Shown here piece after piece: positions 16,131 to 24,419 of a stretch of DNA of 64,000 bases. Numbering within the stretch: position 1 is the stretch's first letter; each line of letters starts with the position of its first letter. Origin of the DNA: Bacillota bacterium (GTDB lineage Bacteria > Bacillota > Clostridia > Acetivibrionales > JANLFN01); contig JAEZTC010000001.1 of the NCBI GenBank assembly GCA_023421675.1, positions 1 to 64,000 of the forward strand. The letters run 5' to 3'. Position numbers and translations under genes: made by a program. The notes beneath the pieces were generated by a model. The model was not told the DNA's origin. It did not search any database and worked only from the letters and a program-made list of their open reading frames with translations.

Positions 16131-17081
16131 ATGTTGATAGAAATAGAAAAACCCAAGATAGAGTGCGTTAGTGCAAGTGAAGAAAACAATTATGGAAAAT
16201 TTGTTGTTGAACCTCTGGAAAGAGGATATGGAATTACACTTGGTAATTCCTTAAGAAGAATTCTTCTTTCATCTCTTCCGGGAGTAGCAGTAACCTCAAT
16301 TAAAATTGATGGTGTGCTTCATGAATTTTCTACCGTACCTGGAGTAGTTGAGGATGTAACTGAAATTATTCTCAATATTAAGAATTTGTCAATGAAACTG
16401 CATGGTGAAGGACCCAAGATCATTTATATTGATGCAGAAGGAGAGGGCCCGATAACTGCAGCAGATATCAAGGCTGATTCTGACATTGAAATACTTAATC
16501 CTGACTTGCACATTGCAACTTTAAATGGTGATCACAGATTTTACATGGAAATGAATATAAATAAATCACGCGGATATGTTCCTGCTGACAAGAATAAAGT
16601 AGCAGGTCAGCCAATAGGCGTTGTACCTACTGATTCAATTTATACTCCTGTAAAAAAAGTAAATTACACAGTTGAGAATACCCGTGTAGGACAGGTTACA
16701 GATTATGACAAGCTTACATTAGAGGTATGGACTGATGGAAGTATAGCAGCAGATGAAGCTATTAGCCTCGGTGCGAAGATATTAAGCGAACATCTTAATC
16801 TCTTCATTGATCTTTCAGATCATGCAAAACACACTGAGATAATGGTAGAAAAAGAAGAAACCAAAAAGGAAAAAGTCCTTGAAATGACTATCGAAGAACT
16901 CGATTTGTCAGTAAGATCATACAACTGTCTTAAGAGGGCTGGAATTAATACCGTAGAAGACCTTATAAGCAGAACTGAAGAAGATATGATGAAGGTTAGA
17001 AATCTCGGTAGAAAATCACTTGAAGAGGTTCTTCAAAAGCTGCATGCATTGGGCTTAATACTTACTCCAAGTGAGGAATAA
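16131..17081 (+). CDS. rpoA: RNA polymerase alpha subunit
   Basis: The 316-residue protein has an N-terminal dimerization domain (YGKFVVEPLERGYGITLGNSLRRILLSSLPG at 22-52) and a C-terminal domain after a flexible KEEETKKEK linker (LDLSVRSYNCLKRAGINTVEDL, RNLGRKSLEEV). The C-terminal domain binds UP elements and activators. ATG follows GGGAGGG. It is followed by rplQ as usual. Confidence 0.99.
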   Translation: MLIEIEKPKIECVSASEENNYGKFVVEPLERGYGITLGNSLRRILLSSLPGVAVTSIKIDGVLHEFSTVPGVVEDVTEIILNIKNLSMKLHGEGPKIIYIDAEGEGPITAADIKADSDIEILNPDLHIATLNGDHRFYMEMNINKSRGYVPADKNKVAGQPIGVVPTDSIYTPVKKVNYTVENTRVGQVTDYDKLTLEVWTDGSIAADEAISLGAKILSEHLNLFIDLSDHAKHTEIMVEKEETKKEKVLEMTIEELDLSVRSYNCLKRAGINTVEDLISRTEEDMMKVRNLGRKSLEEVLQKLHALGLILTPSEE

Positions 17082-17147
17082 TTAGTTAAACAAGTATTAT
17101 ATTAATAAATTGAAATATTATTATTACGGTAAGGAGGGAATTAGAAG

Positions 17148-17672
17148 ATGGCTTTGAAAAGAAAGCTCGGACGCCCTACAGACCAAAGAAAAGCAATGCT
17201 TAAAGGTCTTGTTACAGCTTTAATCCAGAATGGAAAGATTGAAACAACTGAGGCTAGAGCCGAAGAAGTTAAAAATATTACTGAAAAGTTACTTACATTA
17301 GCTATTAAGGAAGCAGATAATTTTACTTCAAAACAAGTTAAAATTACAACTGCAAAATTAACAAGTGATGGTAAGAAGCTAACCAAATCAGCTACTTCAA
17401 AGAATGGTAAGAAGTATGAGGTCGTTGACAGAGAAGAAAAAACTGATATGGTACGCGTTGATAACGCATCAAGACTTAGTGCAAGAAGGAAGATAGCTAA
17501 TTGGGTATACAAGGTTAAGGATTCAGAAGGAAATGAACTTAATCTTGTTAACAAGCTGTTTGATGAAATTGCTCCTAAGTACAAGGAAAGAAACGGCGGC
17601 TATACCAGAATATACAAGCTTGGACCTAGAAGAGGAGATGCTGCGGAAGTAGTTATCCTAGAGTTTGTATAA
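17148..17672 (+). CDS. rplQ: 50S ribosomal protein L17 with internal insertion
   Basis: The L17 ends are clear (LGRPTDQRKAMLKGLVTALI at the start; ERNGGYTRIYKLGPRRGDAAEVVILE at the end), but the protein is 174 residues against about 115-130. The extra 45-50 residues fall near positions 58-105, between the second helix and the ARRKIANWV segment, and are Lys/Thr/Ser-rich. L17 lies at the tunnel exit surface, where an extension could be tolerated. It is the last gene of the ribosomal operon. Confidence 0.95.
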   Translation: MALKRKLGRPTDQRKAMLKGLVTALIQNGKIETTEARAEEVKNITEKLLTLAIKEADNFTSKQVKITTAKLTSDGKKLTKSATSKNGKKYEVVDREEKTDMVRVDNASRLSARRKIANWVYKVKDSEGNELNLVNKLFDEIAPKYKERNGGYTRIYKLGPRRGDAAEVVILEFV

Positions 17673-17704
17673 GAAATACTAAATCAGAATAATTTATAAA
17701 AGTT

Positions 17705-17735
17705 CAGGAACGGTAAGCGCCGTTCCTTGCTTTAT
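17705..17735 (+). terminator. Terminator of the alpha operon
   Basis: AGGAACGG (17706-17713) pairs with CCGTTCCT (17720-17727) around a six-base loop, followed by a weak T-rich tail (TGCTTTATA). Confidence 0.7.
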
Positions 17736-17759
17736 ATATGGGGGAATGTTGAACTGGTA

Positions 17760-17789
17760 TTGATTTAATGCCTATTAACCTCATATAAT
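17760..17789 (+). promoter_or_regulatory. Promoter of the ecfA1-ecfA2-ecfT operon
   Basis: TTGATT at 17760-17765 and perfect TATAAT at 17784-17789 are 18 bp apart, directly after the rplQ terminator and about 60 bp before the ecfA1 start. Confidence 0.55.
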
Positions 17790-17851
17790 ATATGTAATAG
17801 TCTTAACTGGTATAAGATACCGTTAAGCAGTAAAAGAAGGTGATGGCATAA

Positions 17852-18703
17852 GTGGATAGCTTTATAAGGACAGATAATGTTCAATATGTATATAAATCAG
17901 GAAATCCTGAAGATGCAGGCGTAAAGGCGGTATCAGGTATAACCCTTGAAATTGAAAAAGGGCAGTTTGTAGCTGTGATTGGAAGGAATGGTTCCGGGAA
18001 ATCTACTTATGCAAGACTTTTAAATGCCATTCTTACACCGTCAACTGGTACTGTATACGTTAAGGGTATGAACACAATGGATGAAAGCCTTTTGTGGGAA
18101 ATCAGACGTACTGCAGGAATGACTTTTCAAAATCCGGATAATCAAATTATTGGTACAACTGTAGAAGAAGATATAGCTTTTGGTCCTGAAAATCTAGGTG
18201 TACCCCCTGAAGAGATAAGACAAAGAGTGGACGAGGCTCTTAAGGTGGTTGATATATCCGAGTTCGCGGAGCGTGCTCCACACTTATTATCAGGCGGACA
18301 AAAGCAAAGAGTATCTATTGCAGGTGTATTAGCAATGAAACCTGAATGCCTCATACTTGATGAGGCCACCTCCATGCTGGATCCAGCAGGCCGCAGGGAG
18401 ATAATGAGCCTAATTAAGCGTCTAAACAAGGAAGAAAAAATTACAGTCATTCTTATAACTCATCATATGGATGAAGCTGAAATGGCAGATAGAGTAGTTG
18501 TTGTTGATAAAGGAATTGTAATCATGGATGGAACTCCACAAAGTGTATTTTCACAGGTTGAAACAATTAAAAGCCTTGGATTGGATGTTCCTCAGGTAAC
18601 AGAATTGTTTTATGAACTTAACAGGGAAGGTTTAAGCCTCCCCAAAGAAATATTTAATGCTGATGAAGCTTACATAGCTTTAAAAAATGCTTTTAATAAA
18701 TAA
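17852..18703 (+). CDS. ecfA1: Energy-coupling factor transporter ATPase EcfA1
   Basis: This 283-residue ATP-binding subunit has Walker A GRNGSGKST, the Q-loop TFQNPDNQIIG, the signature LSGGQKQR and Walker B CLILDEATSMLD. ECF modules power uptake of vitamins and metals through many different S components. It starts with GTG after AAGAAGGTGATG and is followed by ecfA2 and ecfT, the standard group I/II ECF module placed after the ribosomal cluster in Firmicutes. Confidence 0.96.
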   Translation: MDSFIRTDNVQYVYKSGNPEDAGVKAVSGITLEIEKGQFVAVIGRNGSGKSTYARLLNAILTPSTGTVYVKGMNTMDESLLWEIRRTAGMTFQNPDNQIIGTTVEEDIAFGPENLGVPPEEIRQRVDEALKVVDISEFAERAPHLLSGGQKQRVSIAGVLAMKPECLILDEATSMLDPAGRREIMSLIKRLNKEEKITVILITHHMDEAEMADRVVVVDKGIVIMDGTPQSVFSQVETIKSLGLDVPQVTELFYELNREGLSLPKEIFNADEAYIALKNAFNK

Positions 18704-18733
18704 AAATAGTACTTAGTGCTTAGGGGTAAAGTA

Positions 18734-19585
18734 ATGTTGATTTCAGCAGAAAACCTTTCGTATGCATATTCGAAAGGTGGACCATTTGAAAAGCTGGCTT
18801 TAGAAAATATAAATATTAATATAGATAAAGGTGAGTTTGTTGCAGTAATAGGGCATACAGGCTCGGGTAAATCTACCCTTATACAGCATTTTAACGGGTT
18901 ATTAAAGCCTACTTCAGGTAAAATAACTATTAATGGCTTGGATACAATAAAGGGAAATTTAAAGGATATTAGGAAGCATGTGGGTATTGTTTTTCAATAT
19001 CCGGAACATCAGCTGTTTGAAGAGACAGTACATAAAGATATTGCCTTTGGACTTCAAAAACAGGGGTTATCTAAAGAAGAAATAGACAAAAGAGTTGTTA
19101 GGGTATCGGAACAGGTAGGTTTAACAGAGGAAATTCTTCTGAAATCACCCTTTGAATTATCGGGCGGACAAAAGAGAAGGGTTGCAATTGCAGGGGTACT
19201 TGTAATGGAGCCTCAAATACTTGTGCTTGATGAGCCTTCAGCAGGATTGGACCCTGCAGGGCGTGATGATATATTCCGTTTGATATCAAATCTACATAAA
19301 AATCTTGGAATTACTATTATTTTTGTTTCTCATAGTATGGAGGATGTAGCAAGGCTTGCAGAGCGGGTTATTGTATTAAATCATGGAAGTATAGAAATGG
19401 ACGGCCCTACAGCTAAGATTTTTAAAGAGACGGAAAGGCTGGAAAGTATAGGCCTTTCAGTACCGCAGATATCATATCTGATGAAAAGACTTAAGAGTAT
19501 CATACCAACACTAAATGATGAGGTTTATACTGTTGAAGCGGCTAAAAATGAGATCATGAGGCAGCTAGGGAGGAGTCCGGTATGA
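18734..19585 (+). CDS. ecfA2: Energy-coupling factor transporter ATPase EcfA2
   Basis: Second ATPase of the module (283 residues) with Walker A GHTGSGKST, VFQYPEHQLFE in the Q-loop, the signature LSGGQKRR and LVLDEPSAGLDP. It forms a heterodimer with EcfA1. ATG 18734 follows AGGGG; an earlier in-frame start at 18716 lacks a good ribosome site. It overlaps ecfT by four bases. Confidence 0.95.
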   Translation: MLISAENLSYAYSKGGPFEKLALENININIDKGEFVAVIGHTGSGKSTLIQHFNGLLKPTSGKITINGLDTIKGNLKDIRKHVGIVFQYPEHQLFEETVHKDIAFGLQKQGLSKEEIDKRVVRVSEQVGLTEEILLKSPFELSGGQKRRVAIAGVLVMEPQILVLDEPSAGLDPAGRDDIFRLISNLHKNLGITIIFVSHSMEDVARLAERVIVLNHGSIEMDGPTAKIFKETERLESIGLSVPQISYLMKRLKSIIPTLNDEVYTVEAAKNEIMRQLGRSPV

Positions 19586-20379
19586 TTAAGGATATTACTG
19601 TGGGTCAGTATATACCGGGTAAATCGGTTCTTCACAAAGCAGACCCAAGAACGAAAATACTGCTTTCACTGGTCTTTATGGTAGTTACACTTATTGTTAA
19701 TTCATATATTGGTTTAGTTATACTTTCGCTTTTTACACTGCTTGCCATAGTTATTTCAGGCACACCTTTAGGGTTTGTCCTCAGAGGAATTAAGCCAATA
19801 ATTTTTGTTTTGATTTTTGCGATGCTTATAAATTTATTTACAATTCAGGGAAAAACGGCTTTGGATTTGGGCTTTGTTAATATTACCTATGAAGCGATAA
19901 ATGTGTCTGTAAAACTATTTTTAAGGCTTATGTGCCTTTTTATTGGGCTTTCGCTTTTGACAATTACTTCAACACCCATTGCACTGGCAGATGGGATAGA
20001 AAAGCTTATGAGTCCCTTTAAGAAGATAGGTTTACCTGTACATGAAATTGCAATGATGATGACAATTGCATTAAGGTTTATACCTACACTTATAGATGAA
20101 ACAGATAAGATTATGAAAGCTCAGGCTTCAAGGGGTGCAGATTTTGATACCGGGAACATAATACAAAAGGCAAAGAGCTTTATTCCCGTGCTTATTCCTC
20201 TATTCGTAAGCGCTTTCAGAAGGGCGGATGAATTGGCAGTTGCAATGGAAGCAAGGTGCTACAGGGGAAGCGTCGGAAGAACACGGATGAAGCAGCTGCA
20301 TTTTAAAAAGGTTGATTTATTTATAAGCATGTTTATGATAGTTTTTTCAACAGGACTTTTATATTTAGAATACATGTAA
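19582..20379 (+). CDS. ecfT: Energy-coupling factor transporter membrane subunit EcfT
   Basis: A 265-residue integral membrane protein with four or five hydrophobic segments and the coupling-helix motif AQASRGADFD, plus a second arginine motif MEARCYRG, both of which contact the ATPases. It completes the transporter core; no substrate-specific S component is encoded next to it. It overlaps ecfA2 by ATGA. Confidence 0.95.
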   Translation: MIKDITVGQYIPGKSVLHKADPRTKILLSLVFMVVTLIVNSYIGLVILSLFTLLAIVISGTPLGFVLRGIKPIIFVLIFAMLINLFTIQGKTALDLGFVNITYEAINVSVKLFLRLMCLFIGLSLLTITSTPIALADGIEKLMSPFKKIGLPVHEIAMMMTIALRFIPTLIDETDKIMKAQASRGADFDTGNIIQKAKSFIPVLIPLFVSAFRRADELAVAMEARCYRGSVGRTRMKQLHFKKVDLFISMFMIVFSTGLLYLEYM

Positions 20380-20392
20380 GGGGGAGAAAAAC

Positions 20393-21343
20393 ATGGAACA
20401 TTATATTGGTATTGATTTGGGAGGAACCAATATTGCTGTAGGAATGGTTGATGAGAACGGTAAAATACTTCGTAAGGACAGTGTTCCTACTTTAAGGGAA
20501 AGACCGGCGGAAGAAGTTTTAAAGGATATGTCAATGCTTGTTCTTAAAGTAATCAAGGACTGCGGAATGAAGGTATCCGATGTTAAGAGCATAGGTATAG
20601 GAAGCCCAGGAGTTCCTAATAGCGAAAAAGGGCTAATTGTATATGCATGTAATCTTAACTTTGATAACACGCCAGTAAGGGATGAAGTACAAAAGTACAT
20701 AGACCTTCCGGTATTTCTGGATAACGATGCAAACTGCGCAGGACTTGCAGAAGCTGTTGCAGGTGCGGCTAAGGGAGTTAAGCATTCAATAACCGTTACA
20801 CTGGGGACAGGCCTTGGAGGCGGAGTTGTTATTGATGGTAAGATATACAGCGGATTTAATTATTCGGGATCTGAGCTTGGACATTCAGTTATTATGATGG
20901 ATGGAGAACAGTGCACCTGCGGACGTAAAGGCTGTTATGAAGCTTATGCCTCTGCAACTGCATTGATAAGGCAGACCAAGCGTGCTATAGCAGAAGACCC
21001 CAATTCAATGATTCACAAGCTAATTGGAGGCGACCTGTCAAAGGTAGATGCAAAGGTTGCATTTGATGCAGCTAAAGCCGGAGATGCAACCGGTCAAAAG
21101 ATTGTTGACCAATATATTAAATATATTGCGACAGGATTAATAAATCTTATCAATACATTTTCACCTGAAGTGATTGTCATAGGCGGAGGAATAAGCAAGG
21201 AAGGCGAATACCTTCTTAAGCCGCTTAGAGATATTATATATAAGGAAGTTTACTTCAAAGGTGAGCCTCAGACAAGGCTTGCAACTGCACAGATGGGTAA
21301 TGATGCGGGAATAGTGGGAGCGGCTATGCTTGGCAAGTGCTAA
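20393..21343 (+). CDS. ROK-family glucokinase
   Basis: The 316-residue kinase has the ATP phosphate-binding motif DLGGTNIAVGMVD near its start, the sugar-binding region with LDNDANCAGLAEAVAG, GTGLGGGVV, and the zinc-binding CTCGRKGCYE. No N-terminal DNA-binding domain is present, so it is an enzyme rather than a ROK repressor; glucose or a related hexose is the likely substrate. It lies 13 nt after ecfT with GGGGGAG, an unusual insertion in the ecfT-truA neighbourhood. Confidence 0.92.
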   Translation: MEHYIGIDLGGTNIAVGMVDENGKILRKDSVPTLRERPAEEVLKDMSMLVLKVIKDCGMKVSDVKSIGIGSPGVPNSEKGLIVYACNLNFDNTPVRDEVQKYIDLPVFLDNDANCAGLAEAVAGAAKGVKHSITVTLGTGLGGGVVIDGKIYSGFNYSGSELGHSVIMMDGEQCTCGRKGCYEAYASATALIRQTKRAIAEDPNSMIHKLIGGDLSKVDAKVAFDAAKAGDATGQKIVDQYIKYIATGLINLINTFSPEVIVIGGGISKEGEYLLKPLRDIIYKEVYFKGEPQTRLATAQMGNDAGIVGAAMLGKC

Positions 21344-21344
21344 T

Positions 21345-21487
21345 TCAATTGAAAATTGAGAATTGAGAATTGAGAATGTAAGAAAAAATTAGGGGTAAAG
21401 AGCAAGTTGACAGTTGACAAGAGGACGAGTTGACAGTTAAGACCAGTGGACAATTTACAGTTAAAAGATAAAAATCAAGTTGACAGT
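21345..21487. repeat. TTGAGAA / TTGACAG tandem intergenic repeats
   Basis: The 274-nt gap before truA starts with four successive TTGAAAA/TTGAGAA units and goes on with TTGACAGTTGACAA, TTGACAGTTAAG and later TTGACAG. All are in the same orientation, unlike the inverted pairs elsewhere. The rest of the gap has CCCCCTAATAGGGGG at about 21513-21528, a short palindrome, and no gene. Confidence 0.6.
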
Positions 21488-21617
21488 AAGCATACCTCAT
21501 CATTTTTTGTGTCCCCCTAATAGGGGGACTTACAGGGGGTAAAGCGAAGCTAAATAAAAGAATTAAAGATAGGGGCCGGGGAAACCCGGCTTTCCTGTCG
21601 GTAATGGGATTATAAGT

Positions 21618-22352
21618 ATGAAGAATATCAAGCTTACAATAGAATATGACGGTACCAACTATCATGGATGGCAAAGCCAGGAGAATGCGCTGACAGTTCA
21701 GGATGTTGTCGAGAAGGCTATCAATAAGCTTACAGGTGAGCAATGCAGCCTTAATGGTTCCAGCAGAACAGATACCGGAGTACATGCTTTGGGACAGGCG
21801 GCCAATTTTTTCACCGAATCTTCAATACCACCTGATAAATTCTCTTTTGCCTTAAACAGTATACTTCCCGGTGATGTATCCATAAAGCACTCTGAAGAGG
21901 TAAACATGGATTTTCATGCCCGGTTTATGTCAAAAGGGAAAAAATACAGATACCTGATATATAATTCCCGCATGCCTTCGGCTCTTTTAAGAAACCGTGC
22001 CATGCATGTACCACTTAGACTTGATGAGGATAAAATGCTTAAGGCAGCACAGTTCTTATTAGGAAAGCACGATTTCCTATCATTCAGAGCCAGCGGAAGT
22101 ACTGTTAAAACTTCTGAAAGAACCATATATGGAGTATCCTTGAAACGGACAGAGGATTTACTGGAATTTGAAATACAAGGTGATGGATTCCTGTATAATA
22201 TGGTGCGTATTATAGTGGGGACCTTGGTTCAAGTAGGTTCGGGAAAGCTTGATGTTTTGGACATGCCTTTTATTATTGAAGCAAAGGACAGGCGGAAAGC
22301 AGGCTTGACAGCACCTGCCCAGGGCTTGTACCTTGTCGAGGTATATTATTGA
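21618..22352 (+). CDS. truA: tRNA pseudouridine synthase A
   Basis: It modifies uridines 38-40 of the tRNA anticodon arm. The 244-residue protein has the catalytic aspartate in SSRTDTGVHALGQ (about residue 53), the start IKLTIEYDGTNYHGWQSQ, and the C-terminal GDGFLYNMVRIIVGTLVQVG. No strong ribosome site is visible (GGGATTATAAGT), which may mean weak translation. Confidence 0.96.
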   Translation: MKNIKLTIEYDGTNYHGWQSQENALTVQDVVEKAINKLTGEQCSLNGSSRTDTGVHALGQAANFFTESSIPPDKFSFALNSILPGDVSIKHSEEVNMDFHARFMSKGKKYRYLIYNSRMPSALLRNRAMHVPLRLDEDKMLKAAQFLLGKHDFLSFRASGSTVKTSERTIYGVSLKRTEDLLEFEIQGDGFLYNMVRIIVGTLVQVGSGKLDVLDMPFIIEAKDRRKAGLTAPAQGLYLVEVYY

Positions 22353-22454
22353 TGTAAAAAGTGATATGGCACACGATTATTAGCGAGATATTGTAATAAT
22401 TAACGATATATAGAGAGATAATAGAAGATAAATTAAATTTAAAGCAAAATATAC

Positions 22455-22484
22455 TTGACACGCACCTTATGCCTATATTAAAAT
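22455..22484 (+). promoter_or_regulatory. Promoter of rplM-rpsI
   Basis: Perfect TTGACA at 22455-22460 and TAAAAT at 22479-22484 are separated by 18 bp, about 215 bp upstream of rplM. Confidence 0.6.
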
Positions 22485-22532
22485 ATTAAAGTGTCAAAAC
22501 CTTGATGTGTTATAGAATTTATAGACATATAT

Positions 22533-22597
22533 GCTTTTAAGATATACAGATGGTTTGAAGTACCGGTAATACTTCAGCTCTGAAGGCATCTTAAAGC
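22533..22597 (+). promoter_or_regulatory. L13-type leader structure upstream of rplM
   Basis: GCTTTTAAGAT (22533-22543) pairs with ATCTTAAAGC (22588-22597) with one bulged base, enclosing a perfect 7-bp hairpin TGAAGTA/TACTTCA (22556-22576). Ribosomal-protein leaders are known upstream of rplM in Firmicutes, so this is probably the L13 autoregulatory leader. The remaining sequence to 22680 holds no gene. Confidence 0.55.
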
Positions 22598-22697
22598 TTT
22601 GGAATAAGTTGTGCGTTATAATACAGTTAAAGGTAGTTCACGAATTTATTGAAAACAATGTAATAAACACGATTGGTTTTAAGGAGGATTGTTCCAC

Positions 22698-23126
22698 ATG
22701 AAAACTTTTATGGCTAAAGCCGAAGAAGTTAAAAGAAAATGGTATGTTGTGGATGCAGAGGGTAAGCCTTTGGGAAGACTTGCAAGTGAAGTAGCAAGCA
22801 TACTTAGAGGTAAAAACAAACCTGAATTCACTCCTCACGTAGATACAGGTGATCATGTAATAGTTATCAATGCTGAAAAGGTAGTTTTAACTGGTAATAA
22901 GCTTGAGCAGAAATATTACAGACATCATTCACTCTATCCGGGAGGAATGAAAGAAATTCAGTATAAGCATCTCATGGAAACAAGGCCTGAAAAGGCAATA
23001 GAACTGGCTGTAAAGGGTATGCTCCCAAAGAACAGTCTGGGAAGGCAAATGTACAGAAAGCTCAAAGTTTATAAGGGCAGCGAACATAACCACCAGGCGC
23101 AACAGCCCGAGAATTTGGAAATCTAG
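22698..23126 (+). CDS. rplM: 50S ribosomal protein L13
   Basis: The 142-residue L13 has the signature LGRLASEVASILRGKNKPEFTPH and VINAEKVVLTGNKLEQK. It is an early 50S assembly protein. ATG 22698 follows AAGGAGG by 10 nt; the in-frame TTG at 22689 is too close. It is co-transcribed with rpsI. Confidence 0.98.
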   Translation: MKTFMAKAEEVKRKWYVVDAEGKPLGRLASEVASILRGKNKPEFTPHVDTGDHVIVINAEKVVLTGNKLEQKYYRHHSLYPGGMKEIQYKHLMETRPEKAIELAVKGMLPKNSLGRQMYRKLKVYKGSEHNHQAQQPENLEI

Positions 23127-23151
23127 GGATTGAGAGGAGGAGACGACATTT

Positions 23152-23544
23152 ATGGCTAAGGTTCAGTACTACGGAACTGGAAGAAGAAAGAAATCAATAG
23201 CAAGAGTAAGGCTTGTTCCTGGCGAAGGAAAGCTTTTAATCAACGATAGAAGCATTGATGAATATTTTGGACTTGCAACTTTAAAGGTTATTGTTAAACA
23301 GCCATTAGTTCTTACAAATACAGAAGGAAAGTTCGATGTATTGTGTAAGGTTCAGGGCGGTGGATTCACCGGCCAGGCAGGTGCTATCAGACACGGTATT
23401 TCAAGAGCACTGTTAAAGGCTGATGAAGAATTCAGAGCAGCTTTGAAAAAGGCTGGATTCCTTACAAGAGACCCAAGAATGAAGGAAAGAAAGAAATACG
23501 GTCTCAAAAAAGCAAGAAGAGCACCACAGTTCTCAAAGAGATAA
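23152..23544 (+). CDS. rpsI: 30S ribosomal protein S9
   Basis: The 130-residue S9 starts with YYGTGRRKKSIARVRL and ends with the conserved KKARRAPQFSKR tail, which reaches the P-site tRNA anticodon loop. GAGGAGG precedes the ATG. A strong terminator follows. Confidence 0.99.
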   Translation: MAKVQYYGTGRRKKSIARVRLVPGEGKLLINDRSIDEYFGLATLKVIVKQPLVLTNTEGKFDVLCKVQGGGFTGQAGAIRHGISRALLKADEEFRAALKKAGFLTRDPRMKERKKYGLKKARRAPQFSKR

Positions 23545-23560
23545 TTTGTGCAAAATGCAG

Positions 23561-23593
23561 AATCCCCGAAACAATATGTTTTGGGGATTTTTT
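23561..23593 (+). terminator. Terminator after rpsI
   Basis: AATCCCCGAAACA (23561-23573) pairs with TGTTTTGGGGATT (23577-23589) around ATA, ending in a run of T. Confidence 0.9.
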
Positions 23594-23643
23594 ATATATT
23601 TTAGATGAAATAATTAAGATAAAAAGGAATATAAAGAAAATAA

Positions 23644-23673
23644 TTGACATATTATTACACAAAATGCTATAAT
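23644..23673 (+). promoter_or_regulatory. Strong promoter of the secreted-protein gene
   Basis: Perfect TTGACA (23644-23649) and perfect TATAAT (23668-23673) lie 18 bp apart. The transcript would carry a 130-nt leader with a GGAATGCATTCC palindrome near 23683-23694 and possible pairing of GCAAGT (23716) with ACTTGC (23768). No riboswitch class was recognised. Confidence 0.7.
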
Positions 23674-23812
23674 AAAAGACAAGGAATGCATTCCCATTAA
23701 AGTAAAAAGGTACTAGCAAGTAAAACGGTTGTAGCTCATACCTTAGGTGCATTTATGTATCTGATTAACTTGCTTAATATCTTTAACATTCATATTGAAA
23801 GGGAGGTTTCTT

Positions 23813-24289
23813 ATGAAAGGTTTAAAAAAAATAGCAATTGTGATATTTGTGGTATGTTTTATGACTTTTAGCAGTATTCAGGCATTTGCCATTACTAATG
23901 TTGCCGATACATTGGGAACAGCATTGCCTTTATATCATGCTGGAATGAGTGGTTGGGATGGTAGTTCTTCAAGTTCGAACTTATTAATAGATAGTCCAAG
24001 CGATAAAGATTGGTATGAAATTGATAATGGATTAGGTAATCCATTTAGCTTTATGATTACGCTTACTCCGCCATCAAACATAACTTATGATGTACAGTTT
24101 GTTAGAATGGATACAAATGGCATTATTTCTGGCCCATATAATATAGGTAATAGTGGGCCTGGTAGCCCAGTAATATTTGGTACTGACGTACAACGTGGTT
24201 GTAGGGTTTATATAATAGTTTCACCTCATAGTTCATCTGATTATGATGCATCAAGGCCTTATAAGTTAGAATTTTTAAAACTTAATTAA
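23813..24289 (+). CDS. Secreted protein resembling a PPC domain
   Basis: The 158-residue protein has a signal peptide (basic MKGLKK, a hydrophobic stretch, and AFA as probable cleavage site near residue 26). The mature part has the order of a bacterial pre-peptidase C-terminal domain: ADTLGTALPL, then SPSDKDWYEID, then beta-rich segments. Such domains usually accompany secreted enzymes, but here it stands alone. It has its own promoter and terminator. The family assignment is tentative. Confidence 0.75.
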   Translation: MKGLKKIAIVIFVVCFMTFSSIQAFAITNVADTLGTALPLYHAGMSGWDGSSSSSNLLIDSPSDKDWYEIDNGLGNPFSFMITLTPPSNITYDVQFVRMDTNGIISGPYNIGNSGPGSPVIFGTDVQRGCRVYIIVSPHSSSDYDASRPYKLEFLKLN

Positions 24290-24301
24290 TCACCATAGTA
24301 T

Positions 24302-24336
24302 AAAAAGAGATTCTAGTTATACTAGAATCTCTTTTT
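24302..24336. terminator. Bidirectional terminator
   Basis: AAAAAGAGATTCTAGT and ACTAGAATCTCTTTTT form a nearly perfect 16-bp hairpin with a three-base loop. A-rich and T-rich flanks make it work for the plus-strand secreted-protein gene and the minus-strand AraC gene. Confidence 0.9.
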
Positions 24337-24419
24337 GCTAGTGTAAACTAATAAAGGAGCCGTATATTTATTTCAGCAATTATTGAGATGGTAATGATTT
24401 TAATTATATCATCTTGAAT

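Noticed and set aside
21345..21487. CRISPR array
   Set aside because: The units are about 7 bp and tandem with no 30-40 bp spacers, and no cas genes occur in the window.
23680..23812. Riboswitch (cyclic-di-GMP or cobalamin type) in the leader of the secreted protein
   Set aside because: Some pairing is present, but none of the conserved core motifs of those classes could be found.
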